A stretch of 13,241 nt of DNA from Eubacterium sp. (GTDB taxonomy: Bacteria; Bacillota; Clostridia; Lachnospirales; Lachnospiraceae), in contig JABUSX010000405.1 in the NCBI GenBank assembly GCA_021442545.1, positions 1-13,241 of the forward strand, read 5' to 3'. The translations under genes were made by a program, and so were the position numbers. Shown here one piece after another: positions 5,557 through 12,316 of this stretch. The notes beneath the pieces were generated by a model, which ran no database searches, was not told the DNA's origin, and saw only the letters and a list, made by a program, of their open reading frames with translations. Each line of letters begins with the position of its first letter. Position 1 is the first letter of the stretch.

Positions 5557-7476
5557 ATGTTATTTCAAACCACACCTCAGCACGAGGAATTCAGAGCAGC
5601 AATTCGTGAATTTGCAGAGCGGGCTGTAAAACCGATCGCTCCGAAAATGGATCGTGAGAACGGTTTTCCGTATGAAGCCGTTAAAGAACTCGGGGAAATG
5701 GGCGTTCTGGGCGTTCCCTTCCCGAAGGAATACGGCGGCGCCGGAAAAGACGTTCTGAGCTATGCCATTGCCGTTGAGGAACTTTCCAGAGTAGACGGCG
5801 GAACGGGTGTTATCCTCTCTGCACATGTATCACTCGGAACCTGGCCGATCTTTGCTTTCGGCAATGAAGAGCAGAAACAGAAATACCTGGTTCCGCTCTG
5901 CAAGGGCGAAAAGCTCGGTGCCTTCGGTCTGACAGAGCCGAATGCCGGTTCTGACGCAGGCGGCACAGAGACCACAGCCATCTGGGACGGCGAAAACTAC
6001 ATCCTGAACGGAGAAAAGATCTTCATCACCAACGGCGGCGTCGCGGAGACCTACGTTGTCTTTGCGGTTACCACACCGGGCATCGGCACGAAGGGCATTT
6101 CCGCCTTCATCGTGGAAAAAGGCTGGGAAGGCTTCACCTTCGGAACCAAGTACGACAAGCTGGGTATCCGTTCTTCCGCCACGCAGCAGCTGCTGTTCCA
6201 CAACGTGAAGATTCCGAAAGAGAACCTGCTTGCCGAGGAAGGCATGGGCTTCAAGATCGCTATGGCTACGCTGGACGGCGGCCGTATCGGTATTGCTTCC
6301 CAGGCTCTTGGTATTGCACAGGGTGCCTATGAAGCCGCTCTGGAATATGCAAAAGAACGTGAACAGTTCGGCATGCCGATCGCCGGACAGCAGGGCATTT
6401 CCTTCAAGCTGGCAGACATGGCTACAAAGCTTGACTGCGCCCGCATGCTGATCTACAAGGCAGCCGAGATGAAAGAAGCACATGTGCCGTACGGAAAAGA
6501 AGCGGCCATGGCCAAGATGTATGCATCCGACATTGCCCTGGAAGTCTGCAACGATGCACTGCAGATCCACGGCGGCAACGGCTACCTGAAAGGCATGGAC
6601 GTTGAACGGATGTACAGAGATGCGAAGATCACGACGATCTACGAAGGAACCAACGAGATCCAGCGCGTGGTCATCGGCGCCAGCATCATCGGACGCATCA
6701 ACAGACCGAAACCCGCAGCTTCCGGCGCACCGGCAGCTCCGAAGCCCGGCATCACCGGCCCGCGTAAGAAAAAAATCTTCCAGGGAGATGCGGCAGAATG
6801 CGTTGCTTCCCTTGTCGAAGCACTGAAGGGCGACGGCCATGACTTTACGGTCGGCATCGCCATGGATACGCCGATCGTGGAAGCGGAGCGCGTCGTTTCC
6901 ATGGGCAGAGGCATCGGAGACAAAGAGAACATTAAACTGATCGAGGATCTGTGCAAGGCTGCCGGCGCGGCCATCGGCTCCTCCCGTCCGGTTGCGGAAG
7001 ATCTCGGCTATCTGCCGCTTGAGCGCTATGTCGGTATGTCCGGTCAGAAATTCTCCGGCAATCTGTATTTTGCCTGCGGCATCTCCGGTGCCATCCAGCA
7101 TCTGAAAGGCATCAAAGACGCATCCTGCATCGTGGCGATCAACAAAGATCCGGGCGCCCCGATCTTCAAGAACTGCGATTACGGTATCGTCGGCGACCTG
7201 ATGGAAGTCCTGCCGATCCTTGCGGAAGCTCTGGATACCGGCGAGAAGGAGGAAGCTCCGGCCATGGTCAAGATGGACAGAGTGGTAAGTGAAGAACCGG
7301 TTGTAAAACCGGCACCGATGGACAGATACGTGTGCAACGGCTGCGGTTATGAGTACATTCCGGAAGAGGGTGATCCCGAAGGCGACATCGCTCCCGGAAC
7401 ACCGTTCGAGAAACTTCCGGACAGCTGGACCTGCCCATTCTGCGGAGAGAGCAAATCGGAATTTGTGAAAGCCTGA
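5557..7476 (+). CDS. Acyl-CoA dehydrogenase / EtfA C-terminal domain / rubredoxin fusion
   Basis: A 639-residue three-module redox enzyme. Residues 1-380 are an acyl-CoA dehydrogenase of the butyryl-CoA dehydrogenase type: FAD signature [13 protein letters not shown] (from 124), [11 protein letters not shown], and the catalytic base Glu363 in [10 protein letters not shown]. An Ala/Pro/Lys-rich linker (about 383-406) leads to the FAD-binding domain II of EtfA (about 407-560): VSMGRGIG (447-454), GSSR ending at Arg477, GISGAIQH (508-515) and [12 protein letters not shown] second acidic/proline linker joins a rubredoxin with YVCNGCGY (Cys593, Cys596) and WTCPFCG (Cys626, Cys629). The EtfA N-terminal domain and EtfB are absent. 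Inferred role: oxidise an acyl-CoA to enoyl-CoA and pass electrons FAD to FAD to Fe(Cys)4, then to the flavodiiron protein encoded 27 bases downstream. Chain length of the substrate is unknown. Confidence 0.95.
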   Translation: MLFQTTPQHEEFRAAIREFAERAVKPIAPKMDRENGFPYEAVKELGEMGVLGVPFPKEYGGAGKDVLSYAIAVEELSRVDGGTGVILSAHVSLGTWPIFAFGNEEQKQKYLVPLCKGEKLGAFGLTEPNAGSDAGGTETTAIWDGENYILNGEKIFITNGGVAETYVVFAVTTPGIGTKGISAFIVEKGWEGFTFGTKYDKLGIRSSATQQLLFHNVKIPKENLLAEEGMGFKIAMATLDGGRIGIASQALGIAQGAYEAALEYAKEREQFGMPIAGQQGISFKLADMATKLDCARMLIYKAAEMKEAHVPYGKEAAMAKMYASDIALEVCNDALQIHGGNGYLKGMDVERMYRDAKITTIYEGTNEIQRVVIGASIIGRINRPKPAASGAPAAPKPGITGPRKKKIFQGDAAECVASLVEALKGDGHDFTVGIAMDTPIVEAERVVSMGRGIGDKENIKLIEDLCKAAGAAIGSSRPVAEDLGYLPLERYVGMSGQKFSGNLYFACGISGAIQHLKGIKDASCIVAINKDPGAPIFKNCDYGIVGDLMEVLPILAEALDTGEKEEAPAMVKMDRVVSEEPVVKPAPMDRYVCNGCGYEYIPEEGDPEGDIAPGTPFEKLPDSWTCPFCGESKSEFVKA

Positions 7477-7503
7477 TCTGAATGACTGAGAGGAGAAAAT
7501 CAT

Positions 7504-8721
7504 ATGTATTGTGTGCGTCAAATTACGGACGGTCTGTACTGGGTAGGTGCGAATGACCATCGACTGCATCTTTTTGAAAACGTTCATCCCATTCCGCTGG
7601 GTGTAAGCTACAACGCATACCTGCTTCAGGATGAAGGCTGCAACATTCTCATCGACACGGTAGACTGGTCTGCCTGCCGCCAGATGCTGGAAAACGTGGA
7701 TTATCTGCTTGACGGCGGAAAGCTGGATTACCTGATCGTCAACCATATGGAGCCCGACCACGCGGCGACCATCGGTGAAGTGCTTCTGCGCTGGCCGAAG
7801 ATCAAAGTCATTGCTTCCCTGAAAGCCTTCCGGCTGATGCATCAGTTCGGCTTCGAGGTTGGCGATGAGGAAAAGATCGTCGTTGCAGAAGGCGATACCT
7901 ACACCTTTAACGAACACACGGTTACCTTCGTGGCAGCCCCGATGGTACACTGGCCCGAAGCGATCGTTACGCTGGATCTCACCAACGGTGCACTTTTCTC
8001 CGCCGACGCCTTCGGTTCGTTCATTGCCCTGGACGGCAAACTCTTTGCCGACGAGGTCGACTTCGACAGAGACTGGCTGGATGAAGCCCGCCGCTATCTG
8101 GTAAACATCGTGGGCAAGTACGGTCCGCAGGTTCAGGTCCTTCTCGGCAAGGCGGCGACCGTACTGGACAAGATCGAATTCATCTGCCCGCTTCACGGAC
8201 CGGTATGGCGTGAGAATCTTGGCTACTTCATCGAAAAATACGACAAGTGGAGCCGCTACGAACCGGAAGAAGAAGGCGTTCTCATCGCCTACGCTTCCAT
8301 GTACGGCAACACCGAATCCGCCGCACAGGCACTGGCTGCAAAGCTTTGTGAAAAAGGCATGACGAATGTCGTCGTCCGTGACGTATCCGATACACACGTA
8401 TCTTATCTGATCGCAGACGCCTTCAAGTACAGCCACATCGTACTGGCATCTGTCACCTACAACCTCGGAGCTTATCCGGTGATGATGAACTTCCTGCACG
8501 ACATGAAGGCACTCAACCTGCAGAAACGCACCTTCGCGATCGTGGAGAACGGCTCCTGGGCCTGCAAGTCCGGCGACGTCATGTCCAAATTCATCACGGA
8601 TGAAATGAAGAACATGAAACTGCTGAACAACCGCCTGTCACTGGCCTCCTCGCTCCATGCGGACAAGGCCGCAGAACTCGAGTCGTTCGCAGATATGATC
8701 ATGAAATCATTCGAAGAGTGA
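7504..8721 (+). CDS. fprA: Flavodiiron protein (A-type flavoprotein, FprA family)
   Basis: Cytoplasmic four-electron O2 reductase (to water) and/or NO reductase (to N2O) of anaerobes. The 405-residue protein has an N-terminal metallo-beta-lactamase-like diiron domain with ligands His81, Glu83, Asp85, His86 (NHMEPDH), His149 (APMVHW), Asp168 (SADAF) and His231 (CPLHGP). A C-terminal flavodoxin domain starts near residue 258, with the FMN phosphate loop ASMYGNTES (264-272). No rubredoxin or reductase domain is fused, so it needs an external donor; the rubredoxin at the end of the upstream fusion is the obvious candidate. AGGAG lies 8 bases before the ATG, the gap to the upstream gene is 27 bases, and a strong terminator follows, so the two form a closed bicistronic operon. 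O2 versus NO preference cannot be told from the sequence. Confidence 0.96.
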   Translation: MYCVRQITDGLYWVGANDHRLHLFENVHPIPLGVSYNAYLLQDEGCNILIDTVDWSACRQMLENVDYLLDGGKLDYLIVNHMEPDHAATIGEVLLRWPKIKVIASLKAFRLMHQFGFEVGDEEKIVVAEGDTYTFNEHTVTFVAAPMVHWPEAIVTLDLTNGALFSADAFGSFIALDGKLFADEVDFDRDWLDEARRYLVNIVGKYGPQVQVLLGKAATVLDKIEFICPLHGPVWRENLGYFIEKYDKWSRYEPEEEGVLIAYASMYGNTESAAQALAAKLCEKGMTNVVVRDVSDTHVSYLIADAFKYSHIVLASVTYNLGAYPVMMNFLHDMKALNLQKRTFAIVENGSWACKSGDVMSKFITDEMKNMKLLNNRLSLASSLHADKAAELESFADMIMKSFEE

Positions 8722-8778
8722 GTGAAGAGGGATTTCTGAAACTCAAATCTTAAAATGAAAATTTCAGATGAGACAAGA

Positions 8779-8809
8779 GGCCGCTTCCCGAAAGGGAGGC
8801 GGCCTTTTT
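8779..8809 (+). terminator. Strong rho-independent terminator after fprA
   Basis: GGCCGCTTCCC (8779-8789) pairs with GGGAGGCGGCC (8794-8804), 11 bp with one T-G wobble, around a GAAA tetraloop, and is followed by TTTTT (8805-8809). A smaller upstream complementarity, TCTGAAA (8735-8741) with TTTCAGA (8762-8768), lies just after the fprA stop. Together they end the dehydrogenase-flavodiiron operon. Confidence 0.95.
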
Positions 8810-8920
8810 GAAACCACCCACAGCCGGCATCGTTTGCGGAACGGGTTCAAAATACGAAATCCTGTAAAGGATTGGATACATAAACACCAGACGTAATGTG
8901 TTTTTCTTGCAGTATTTCTT

Positions 8921-8986
8921 CGCTGCGGGTACAACGTTGCTAAATCAAGATTTACTAAATTATGATTTAGCAAAGGAGACGCAGCG
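8921..8986 (+). repeat. Long imperfect inverted repeat enclosing the Fic-remnant ribosome binding site
   Basis: The outer arms CGCTGCG (8921-8927) and CGCAGCG (8980-8986) enclose perfect 11-bp inner arms TTGCTAAATCA (8937-8947) and TGATTTAGCAA (8963-8973), with a 15-base AT-rich loop. The ribosome binding site AAAGGAGA (8972-8979) lies partly in the inner stem and partly in the internal loop. The structure ends at the base before the GTG of the truncated Fic gene. It could be an operator, a translation-blocking hairpin or a recombination scar. Upstream 8810-8920 holds only a small AATCCT-GTAA-AGGATT hairpin (8858-8873) and no gene I recognise. Confidence 0.6.
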
Positions 8987-9289
8987 GTGTTTGTATCCGG
9001 ATTATGGCAGATTCATATATTTGCCGAAGGTAATACAAGGACCACGGCCGTGTTTTTTATTAAGTATCTGAATACCCTTGGATTTGATGTTACGAATGAC
9101 ATATTTGAAGAGAATGCCTGGTATTTCAGAAATGCTCTGGTTCGGGCAAACTATAACGACCTGAAAAACGGAATTCATAAGACGACGGAGTATCTTGAAT
9201 TATTCTTACGCAATTTGCTGCTGGATGAAAAAAATGAACTGCACAATCGCGATATGCATATCGGCAGACTGCCTGAGAAGAGGCAGTAA
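8987..9289 (+). pseudogene. 5'-truncated Fic-family protein (C-terminal half)
   Basis: Fic proteins transfer AMP or other nucleotide groups to target proteins and often act as toxins. The 100-residue reading frame begins, with GTG, just before the catalytic loop: LWQIHIFAEGNTRTTA carries the HxFx(D/E)GNxRT core (His10, Glu14, Gly15, Asn16, Arg18), with Ile where canonical Fic has Pro. The following NDIFEENAWYFRNALVRANY and the end near LHNRDMHIG match the C-terminal half of a common Firmicutes Fic type of about 200 residues. The N-terminal half that completes the fold is missing; in frame upstream there are only seven codons before a TGA (8963). A good ribosome binding site (AAAGGAGA) and GTG could still allow translation, but the product should not fold as an active Fic enzyme. 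I call it a decayed gene with moderate certainty. Confidence 0.75.
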
Positions 9290-9613
9290 AACAAAATCCC
9301 ACCATTAAAGATCCTGTGCAGTTCGTCAATATTCTGTCGGCAGATGACCTTTATTTGGGTAGGATACGGCTTTTATAAAAGCTTTTGCGGGAGTGCTGTC
9401 GGGAAATAGAGCAGCAGATATGATGATGTTTGTATCAATGAATACATTCATGTGGTGTTACTTTCTGATCGCAGATCAGCTCAGGTCGAATGCCCCATTC
9501 AGGGTAAATCCGGCACCTGAGCTGATCTGTGTTTATTATGGAAAAATATTCAATTTACATAACACTCCGCGGATGCAGCCGTTTTCGGCTTCATCACCGT
9601 TATACCGCAGGTT
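9290..9613 (+). other. 324-base gap with orphan reading-frame fragments
   Basis: No intact gene is supported here. One frame is open from 9277 to 9378 and reads plausibly (EAVKQNPTIKDPVQFVNILS), lying in the -1 frame relative to the end of the Fic remnant, so it may be its frameshifted tail or another relic. A second frame is open from 9363 to 9641 (GTG at 9393; contains MMMFVSMNTFMWCYFL), has no ribosome binding site and runs into the convergent gene. I recognise neither. The gap also contains the perfect inverted repeat at 9472-9529. Confidence 0.4.
9472..9529. repeat. 15-bp perfect inverted repeat with a competing small hairpin
   Basis: CAGATCAGCTCAGGT (9472-9486) is the exact reverse complement of ACCTGAGCTGATCTG (9515-9529), with a 28-base loop. 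CTGATC just upstream (9465-9470) can alternatively pair with GATCAG (9474-9479) in the left arm, giving a competing hairpin. No T-run follows on either strand, so it is not a standard intrinsic terminator, although it sits 85 bases past the 3' end of the - strand gene. It may be a processing hairpin or a remnant of a small mobile element. Confidence 0.7.
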
Positions 9614-10462
9614 TTATGAATTCCAAAGGTTGGTTATATAATCCGCGCTTGCGCGAAGGAGTTCGGCGCTGCCCGCGACTTCAAGGGTTGAGTATTTGAT
9701 TTCTTTTCTGTCTTTCAGGACATCGATCACGCCCTTGATATCGATGCATCCGGTTCCGACCTCGATGGTGGAAAATCCGCAGCCGAAGCGTTTGCCGCGT
9801 TCCGGTATCCATTCTTCTCCGAGATCTTTCCAGTGGATGTGATAAATTTTATCCTTGTATCTCTTTGCGAGTTCAACGGGATCGCTGCCGCCTAACCAGC
9901 TGTTGCCCGTATCCAGGTTAACTCCGAGAGATTCAATATTGCCGAGGGCGTCCATAACGTCACCGATGCCGTTTATGGAATCCGTAAGAGGACCGTGCGG
10001 CTCAAGGCAAAGCTTTATGCCGTAATCGCGGGCCATCTTGCAGGGCTCATACAATTTTTCTGCTGTAATGAAAACGGTCTGATCATAGGTAAGGCTTTTC
10101 GCCCATTCGCTCTTTGCAAAGGTTTCCGTTGTAATGACGTCCCGGATACCGATTGCTGCGGCAAATTTGATGGCCTTCATGACTTCCGCGGTTGCGAAAT
10201 TAGCCGGGCTGGACGGCTCCAAAAGCGAGGCATGCGCACTTAAAGTCATAATGTTCATACCGTATTTTTCAAAAGTTCTCTTAATTTCAAAAGGATTATC
10301 ATCAAGACTGACGGAAGCTGACAAGCCGGCAGAAGCAAACATTGAGCCGCTGGAATGCGTATCTGTTATGTCCGCATATTCAAAACCGTAATCATGAGCA
10401 ATCTTAAGGTTATTTTCCAAACTGGTATAAGGTTCCAAAGCTAAAAAGACACCGACATTCAT
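9614..10462 (-). CDS. Xylose-isomerase-like TIM-barrel protein (sugar phosphate isomerase/epimerase family)
   Basis: A 282-residue AP_endonuc_2/xylose-isomerase-like TIM barrel, the fold of IolE/IolI, tagatose epimerases and endonuclease IV. Likely metal ligands line up with the family: Glu154 in LCLEPHGP, Asp184 in NLDTGNSW, His210 in YHIHWKD and Glu261 in STLEVAG. The EPHG and HWKD motifs favour a sugar or inositol isomerase/epimerase or dehydratase over a nuclease. It starts with ATG at 10462, with AGAGGAGG on the - strand (10472-10479) 9 bases upstream. It is monocistronic here and divergent from the metallo-hydrolase gene, with no sugar transporter or kinase nearby, so its substrate cannot be inferred. 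Family call is secure; function is not. Confidence 0.85.
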   Translation of the reverse strand: MNVGVFLALEPYTSLENNLKIAHDYGFEYADITDTHSSGSMFASAGLSASVSLDDNPFEIKRTFEKYGMNIMTLSAHASLLEPSSPANFATAEVMKAIKFAAAIGIRDVITTETFAKSEWAKSLTYDQTVFITAEKLYEPCKMARDYGIKLCLEPHGPLTDSINGIGDVMDALGNIESLGVNLDTGNSWLGGSDPVELAKRYKDKIYHIHWKDLGEEWIPERGKRFGCGFSTIEVGTGCIDIKGVIDVLKDRKEIKYSTLEVAGSAELLRASADYITNLWNS

Positions 10463-10471
10463 TCTGTTTTT

Positions 10472-10531
10472 CCTCCTCTGATGATGTTGATTTTGTGCTT
10501 TTATTATAACAAACGAATCCCTGAGCGGACA
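10472..10531 (-). promoter_or_regulatory. Promoter and ribosome binding site of the TIM-barrel gene
   Basis: On the - strand a perfect TATAAT (+ strand ATTATA, 10503-10508) lies upstream of AGAGGAGG (10472-10479). The position 17 bases further upstream reads TGTCCG (10526-10531), a poor -35, so an activator may be needed. Confidence 0.6.
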
Positions 10532-10813
10532 CCCTTTTGTTCACTTTTTCGGTTTATCCTAACAGTCTCATATATCACATCCTGCGAATTTGATGTAAGA
10601 TAGTTACACTGGTATGGAGGCTTTCTGTACTTCGAAACAGTTTGTGTTTTCATGGGATCGGAACGGATAAATATTTTCGTAATGTGTTCATAGATCCGGT
10701 TCGTATTGGACCGGAAAACATATGGATTTTGCGGCAGATAAGTGGGACAGGTAATTATTTTACGTACAGGCTGGTGAAAGCAGGTACTGTCTGAATAAAA
10801 GAGGAATGAATGT
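10532..10813. other. Intergenic region between divergent genes
   Basis: The gap between the two divergent start codons is 351 bases (10463-10813). This part holds no supported gene. A frame without ATG is open from about 10592 to 10796 and resembles nothing I know. A small dyad, TCCGGT (10695-10700) with ACCGGA (10710-10715), has a 9-base loop. The metallo-hydrolase ribosome binding site GAGGA is at 10801-10805. No clear promoter for that gene is visible. Confidence 0.4.
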
Positions 10814-11617
10814 ATGAAGCTGATTATGCTGGGAACCGGAAACGCAATGGTGACAAAGTGTTTCAATACCTGCTTTGTGATGGAAGATCATAACAGATAT
10901 TTTCTCGTGGATACAGGCGGCGGAAACAGAATTCTGTCTGCATTAGAGGATGTAAATGTTCCCGTTGACGATATCCATGATATTTTTCTTACGCATGAAC
11001 ATGTTGATCATCTTCTCGGTATTATCTGGCTGATCCGTTATGCGGCATCAAAGATGAATAAGGGGAAATATAACGGGGACCTGAGAATCTATTGTCATCA
11101 GGATCTGGTCAATACCATTTTGACGATCTGCGGACTTACTCTGCAGAAGAAGATGACGAAGTTCTTTGGAAAGAGGATCTTTTTGATCGGCGTGGAAGAC
11201 GGAGAAACCAGAGAGATCATTGGTCAGGAAGTGACCTTTTTCGACATCCACTCAACAAAGGCCAGGCAGTATGGTTTTGTCATGAAGGCAAAAGGCGGGC
11301 AGAAGATTGCATGTGCAGGCGACGAGCCATACAACGAGAGTGAGTATGCGTATGTGAAAAACAGTGACTGGCTTATGCATGAGGCCTTCTGTCTGGCGTC
11401 TGAGGCAGATCACTTTAAACCGTATGAAAAACATCACAGTACGGTAAAAGATGCCTGTGAACTGGCGGAAAAACTCAGGATACCGAATCTGATCCTGTAT
11501 CACACGGAAGATACGCACATAAAGAACAGAAAAGAACTGTACATGGAGGAAGGAAGACGGTTTTATACAGGAAATCTGTTTGTGCCGGATGATCTGGAAT
11601 CCATAGAGCTGGACTGA
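10814..11617 (+). CDS. RNase Z-like metallo-beta-lactamase-fold hydrolase
   Basis: A 267-residue MBL-fold metal hydrolase, most similar in layout to RNase Z/ElaC-type proteins. The di-zinc motif THEHVDH gives His61, His63, Asp65 and His66. Further ligands are probably His146 (FFDIHST), Asp170 (CAGDEP) and His230 (LILYHTED). The stretch KHHSTVKDACELAEK (206-220) matches the RNase Z segment HSTxxxAxxxA whose His takes part in catalysis, and LMHEAF corresponds to its VHEAT. It is slightly shorter than housekeeping RNase Z (about 300 residues), so it may be a paralogue or another phosphodiesterase rather than the tRNA 3' processing enzyme. GAGGA lies 8 bases before ATG 10814. It stands alone, divergent from the TIM-barrel gene and upstream of a small CxxC protein gene. 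Confidence 0.85.
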   Translation: MKLIMLGTGNAMVTKCFNTCFVMEDHNRYFLVDTGGGNRILSALEDVNVPVDDIHDIFLTHEHVDHLLGIIWLIRYAASKMNKGKYNGDLRIYCHQDLVNTILTICGLTLQKKMTKFFGKRIFLIGVEDGETREIIGQEVTFFDIHSTKARQYGFVMKAKGGQKIACAGDEPYNESEYAYVKNSDWLMHEAFCLASEADHFKPYEKHHSTVKDACELAEKLRIPNLILYHTEDTHIKNRKELYMEEGRRFYTGNLFVPDDLESIELD

Positions 11618-11639
11618 CCGGAACTTGTAAAAATTCGGA

Positions 11640-11674
11640 TATTCCGGTAAGTTTTATTCACGGACACCGGAATA
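11640..11674 (+). other. Stem-loop between the metallo-hydrolase and the small CxxC gene
   Basis: TATTCCGGT (11640-11648) is the perfect reverse complement of ACCGGAATA (11666-11674), with a 17-base loop. Only a scattered TTTCTTT (11687-11693) follows, so it would be at best a weak terminator and some readthrough into the small gene is expected. Confidence 0.5.
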
Positions 11675-11712
11675 CACATGAATCGTTTCTTTAAAACAAA
11701 CAGGAGATACTT

Positions 11713-11949
11713 ATGCCGGGATATCTGATCAAAGACACTACAACGGAAGAAAGAAGAAAAATCGTGGAAGAAGCCCTTGGAAATATAGAGGCTTCCTGTG
11801 ACGGCTGCATGCCGGGACTTGCCGAGATGTATGAGGCGTATATCAGAGGAGAAAAAGAGATCCGTGACATCAATATGGAATTTTCCGCCCGTTATGTAAA
11901 GGGGGATATGGAAAGAGAAGAAAGAGCAGGCTGCCTGTACAGAGGGTAA
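11713..11949 (+). CDS. Conserved small protein with a CxxC motif
   Basis: A 78-residue, soluble, charged protein without a signal peptide. It starts at ATG 11713 with AGGAG 6 bases upstream. It has a helical N-terminal half (TTTEERRKIVEEALGNIEA) followed by SCDGCMPGLAEMYEAYIRGE, where Cys29 and Cys32 form a CxxC pair, and a lone Cys74 near the C-terminus. From memory the opening MPGYLIKDTT and the CDGCM segment resemble small proteins common in Clostridia, but I know no verified function. The CxxC suggests metal binding or redox activity. It follows the metallo-hydrolase by 95 bases and a stem-loop. Its TAA is followed, in the same frame, by a fibronectin-III fragment that probably belongs to another lost gene. 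Confidence 0.8.
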   Translation: MPGYLIKDTTTEERRKIVEEALGNIEASCDGCMPGLAEMYEAYIRGEKEIRDINMEFSARYVKGDMEREERAGCLYRG

Positions 11950-11952
11950 AAC

Positions 11953-12150
11953 TGTGCTGCGGCGAATAGCAGCTTCACCTCTGCAAAAACCGTCACTGTG
12001 AAAGGAAACGCGACCGTACAGAAGAACATTACCAAATCGATCGTAAAAGGAAAGGCGTATTACGTCCGGATCCGTACCTATAAGACAGTTGGCGGAAAGA
12101 ATTACTTCTCCGGATGGAGTAAAGCACTGAAACTGAAGATCAAAAAATAA
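11953..12150 (+). pseudogene. C-terminal fragment of a fibronectin type III surface protein
   Basis: Reading from 11953 gives about 65 codons ending in TAA at 12148-12150, with the typical last strands of a clostridial Fn3 domain: SSFTSAKTVTVKG, then YYVRIRTYKTVGGKNYFSGW and a lysine-rich end KALKLKIKK. Such tails close large secreted or cell-wall proteins in Lachnospiraceae and relatives. There is no start codon, ribosome binding site or signal peptide; the frame begins directly after the TAA of the small CxxC gene and is in frame with it. The most likely explanation is deletion of most of a surface-protein gene that kept its own terminator. A readthrough fusion is less likely. Confidence 0.75.
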
Positions 12151-12166
12151 ATCACAGATCATACGC

Positions 12167-12206
12167 GCGGCCGGAAGGGTTCACCCCTCCGGCCGCTTAT
12201 TTATTG
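12167..12206 (+). terminator. Rho-independent terminator after the Fn3 fragment
   Basis: GCGGCCGGA (12167-12175) pairs perfectly with TCCGGCCGC (12188-12196). One A-C mismatch then leads to three more G-C pairs around a TTCA loop, and TTATTTATT follows. Very stable for the + strand; the - strand side has no T-run, so it should not serve the convergent genes. Confidence 0.85.
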
Positions 12207-12276
12207 TAATCGGAGAATCAACCCCTTATCAGGTCATTTAAGATCATTGGGGATGATGGCTCTGTGTATTTTTTTG

Positions 12277-12309
12277 AGAAAAGGATAGCAGTCGGCAGAG
12301 TCCTTTTCT
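12277..12309. repeat. 9-bp inverted repeat beyond the XRE gene
   Basis: AGAAAAGGA (12277-12285) and TCCTTTTCT (12301-12309) are perfect reverse complements with a 15-base loop, 8 bases beyond the XRE stop. On the - strand the T-rich right arm could act as a weak terminator (stem ending TCCTTTTCT), but no separate T-run follows. Nothing else is recognised between 12207 and 12316. Confidence 0.45.
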
Positions 12310-12316
12310 GTATGAG

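Noticed and set aside
5830..8499. An 889-codon open frame on the - strand opposite the dehydrogenase fusion and fprA
   Set aside because: It is antisense to two secure genes with clear motifs; the long frame is a by-product of their strong codon bias, with no recognisable domain.
8764..8973. Reverse-strand frame of 69 codons between fprA and the Fic remnant
   Set aside because: It runs through the terminator and the inverted repeat, has no ribosome binding site and no recognised family.
4766..10724. 14-base exact match CCGGAAAACATATG at 4766-4779 and 10711-10724
   Set aside because: One shared 14-mer is close to chance expectation for a window this size, and the flanks do not match.
10504..10866. 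Reverse-strand frame of 120 codons in the gap before the metallo-hydrolase
   Set aside because: It overlaps the secure metallo-hydrolase start and the promoter of the divergent gene, has no ribosome binding site and a low-complexity composition.
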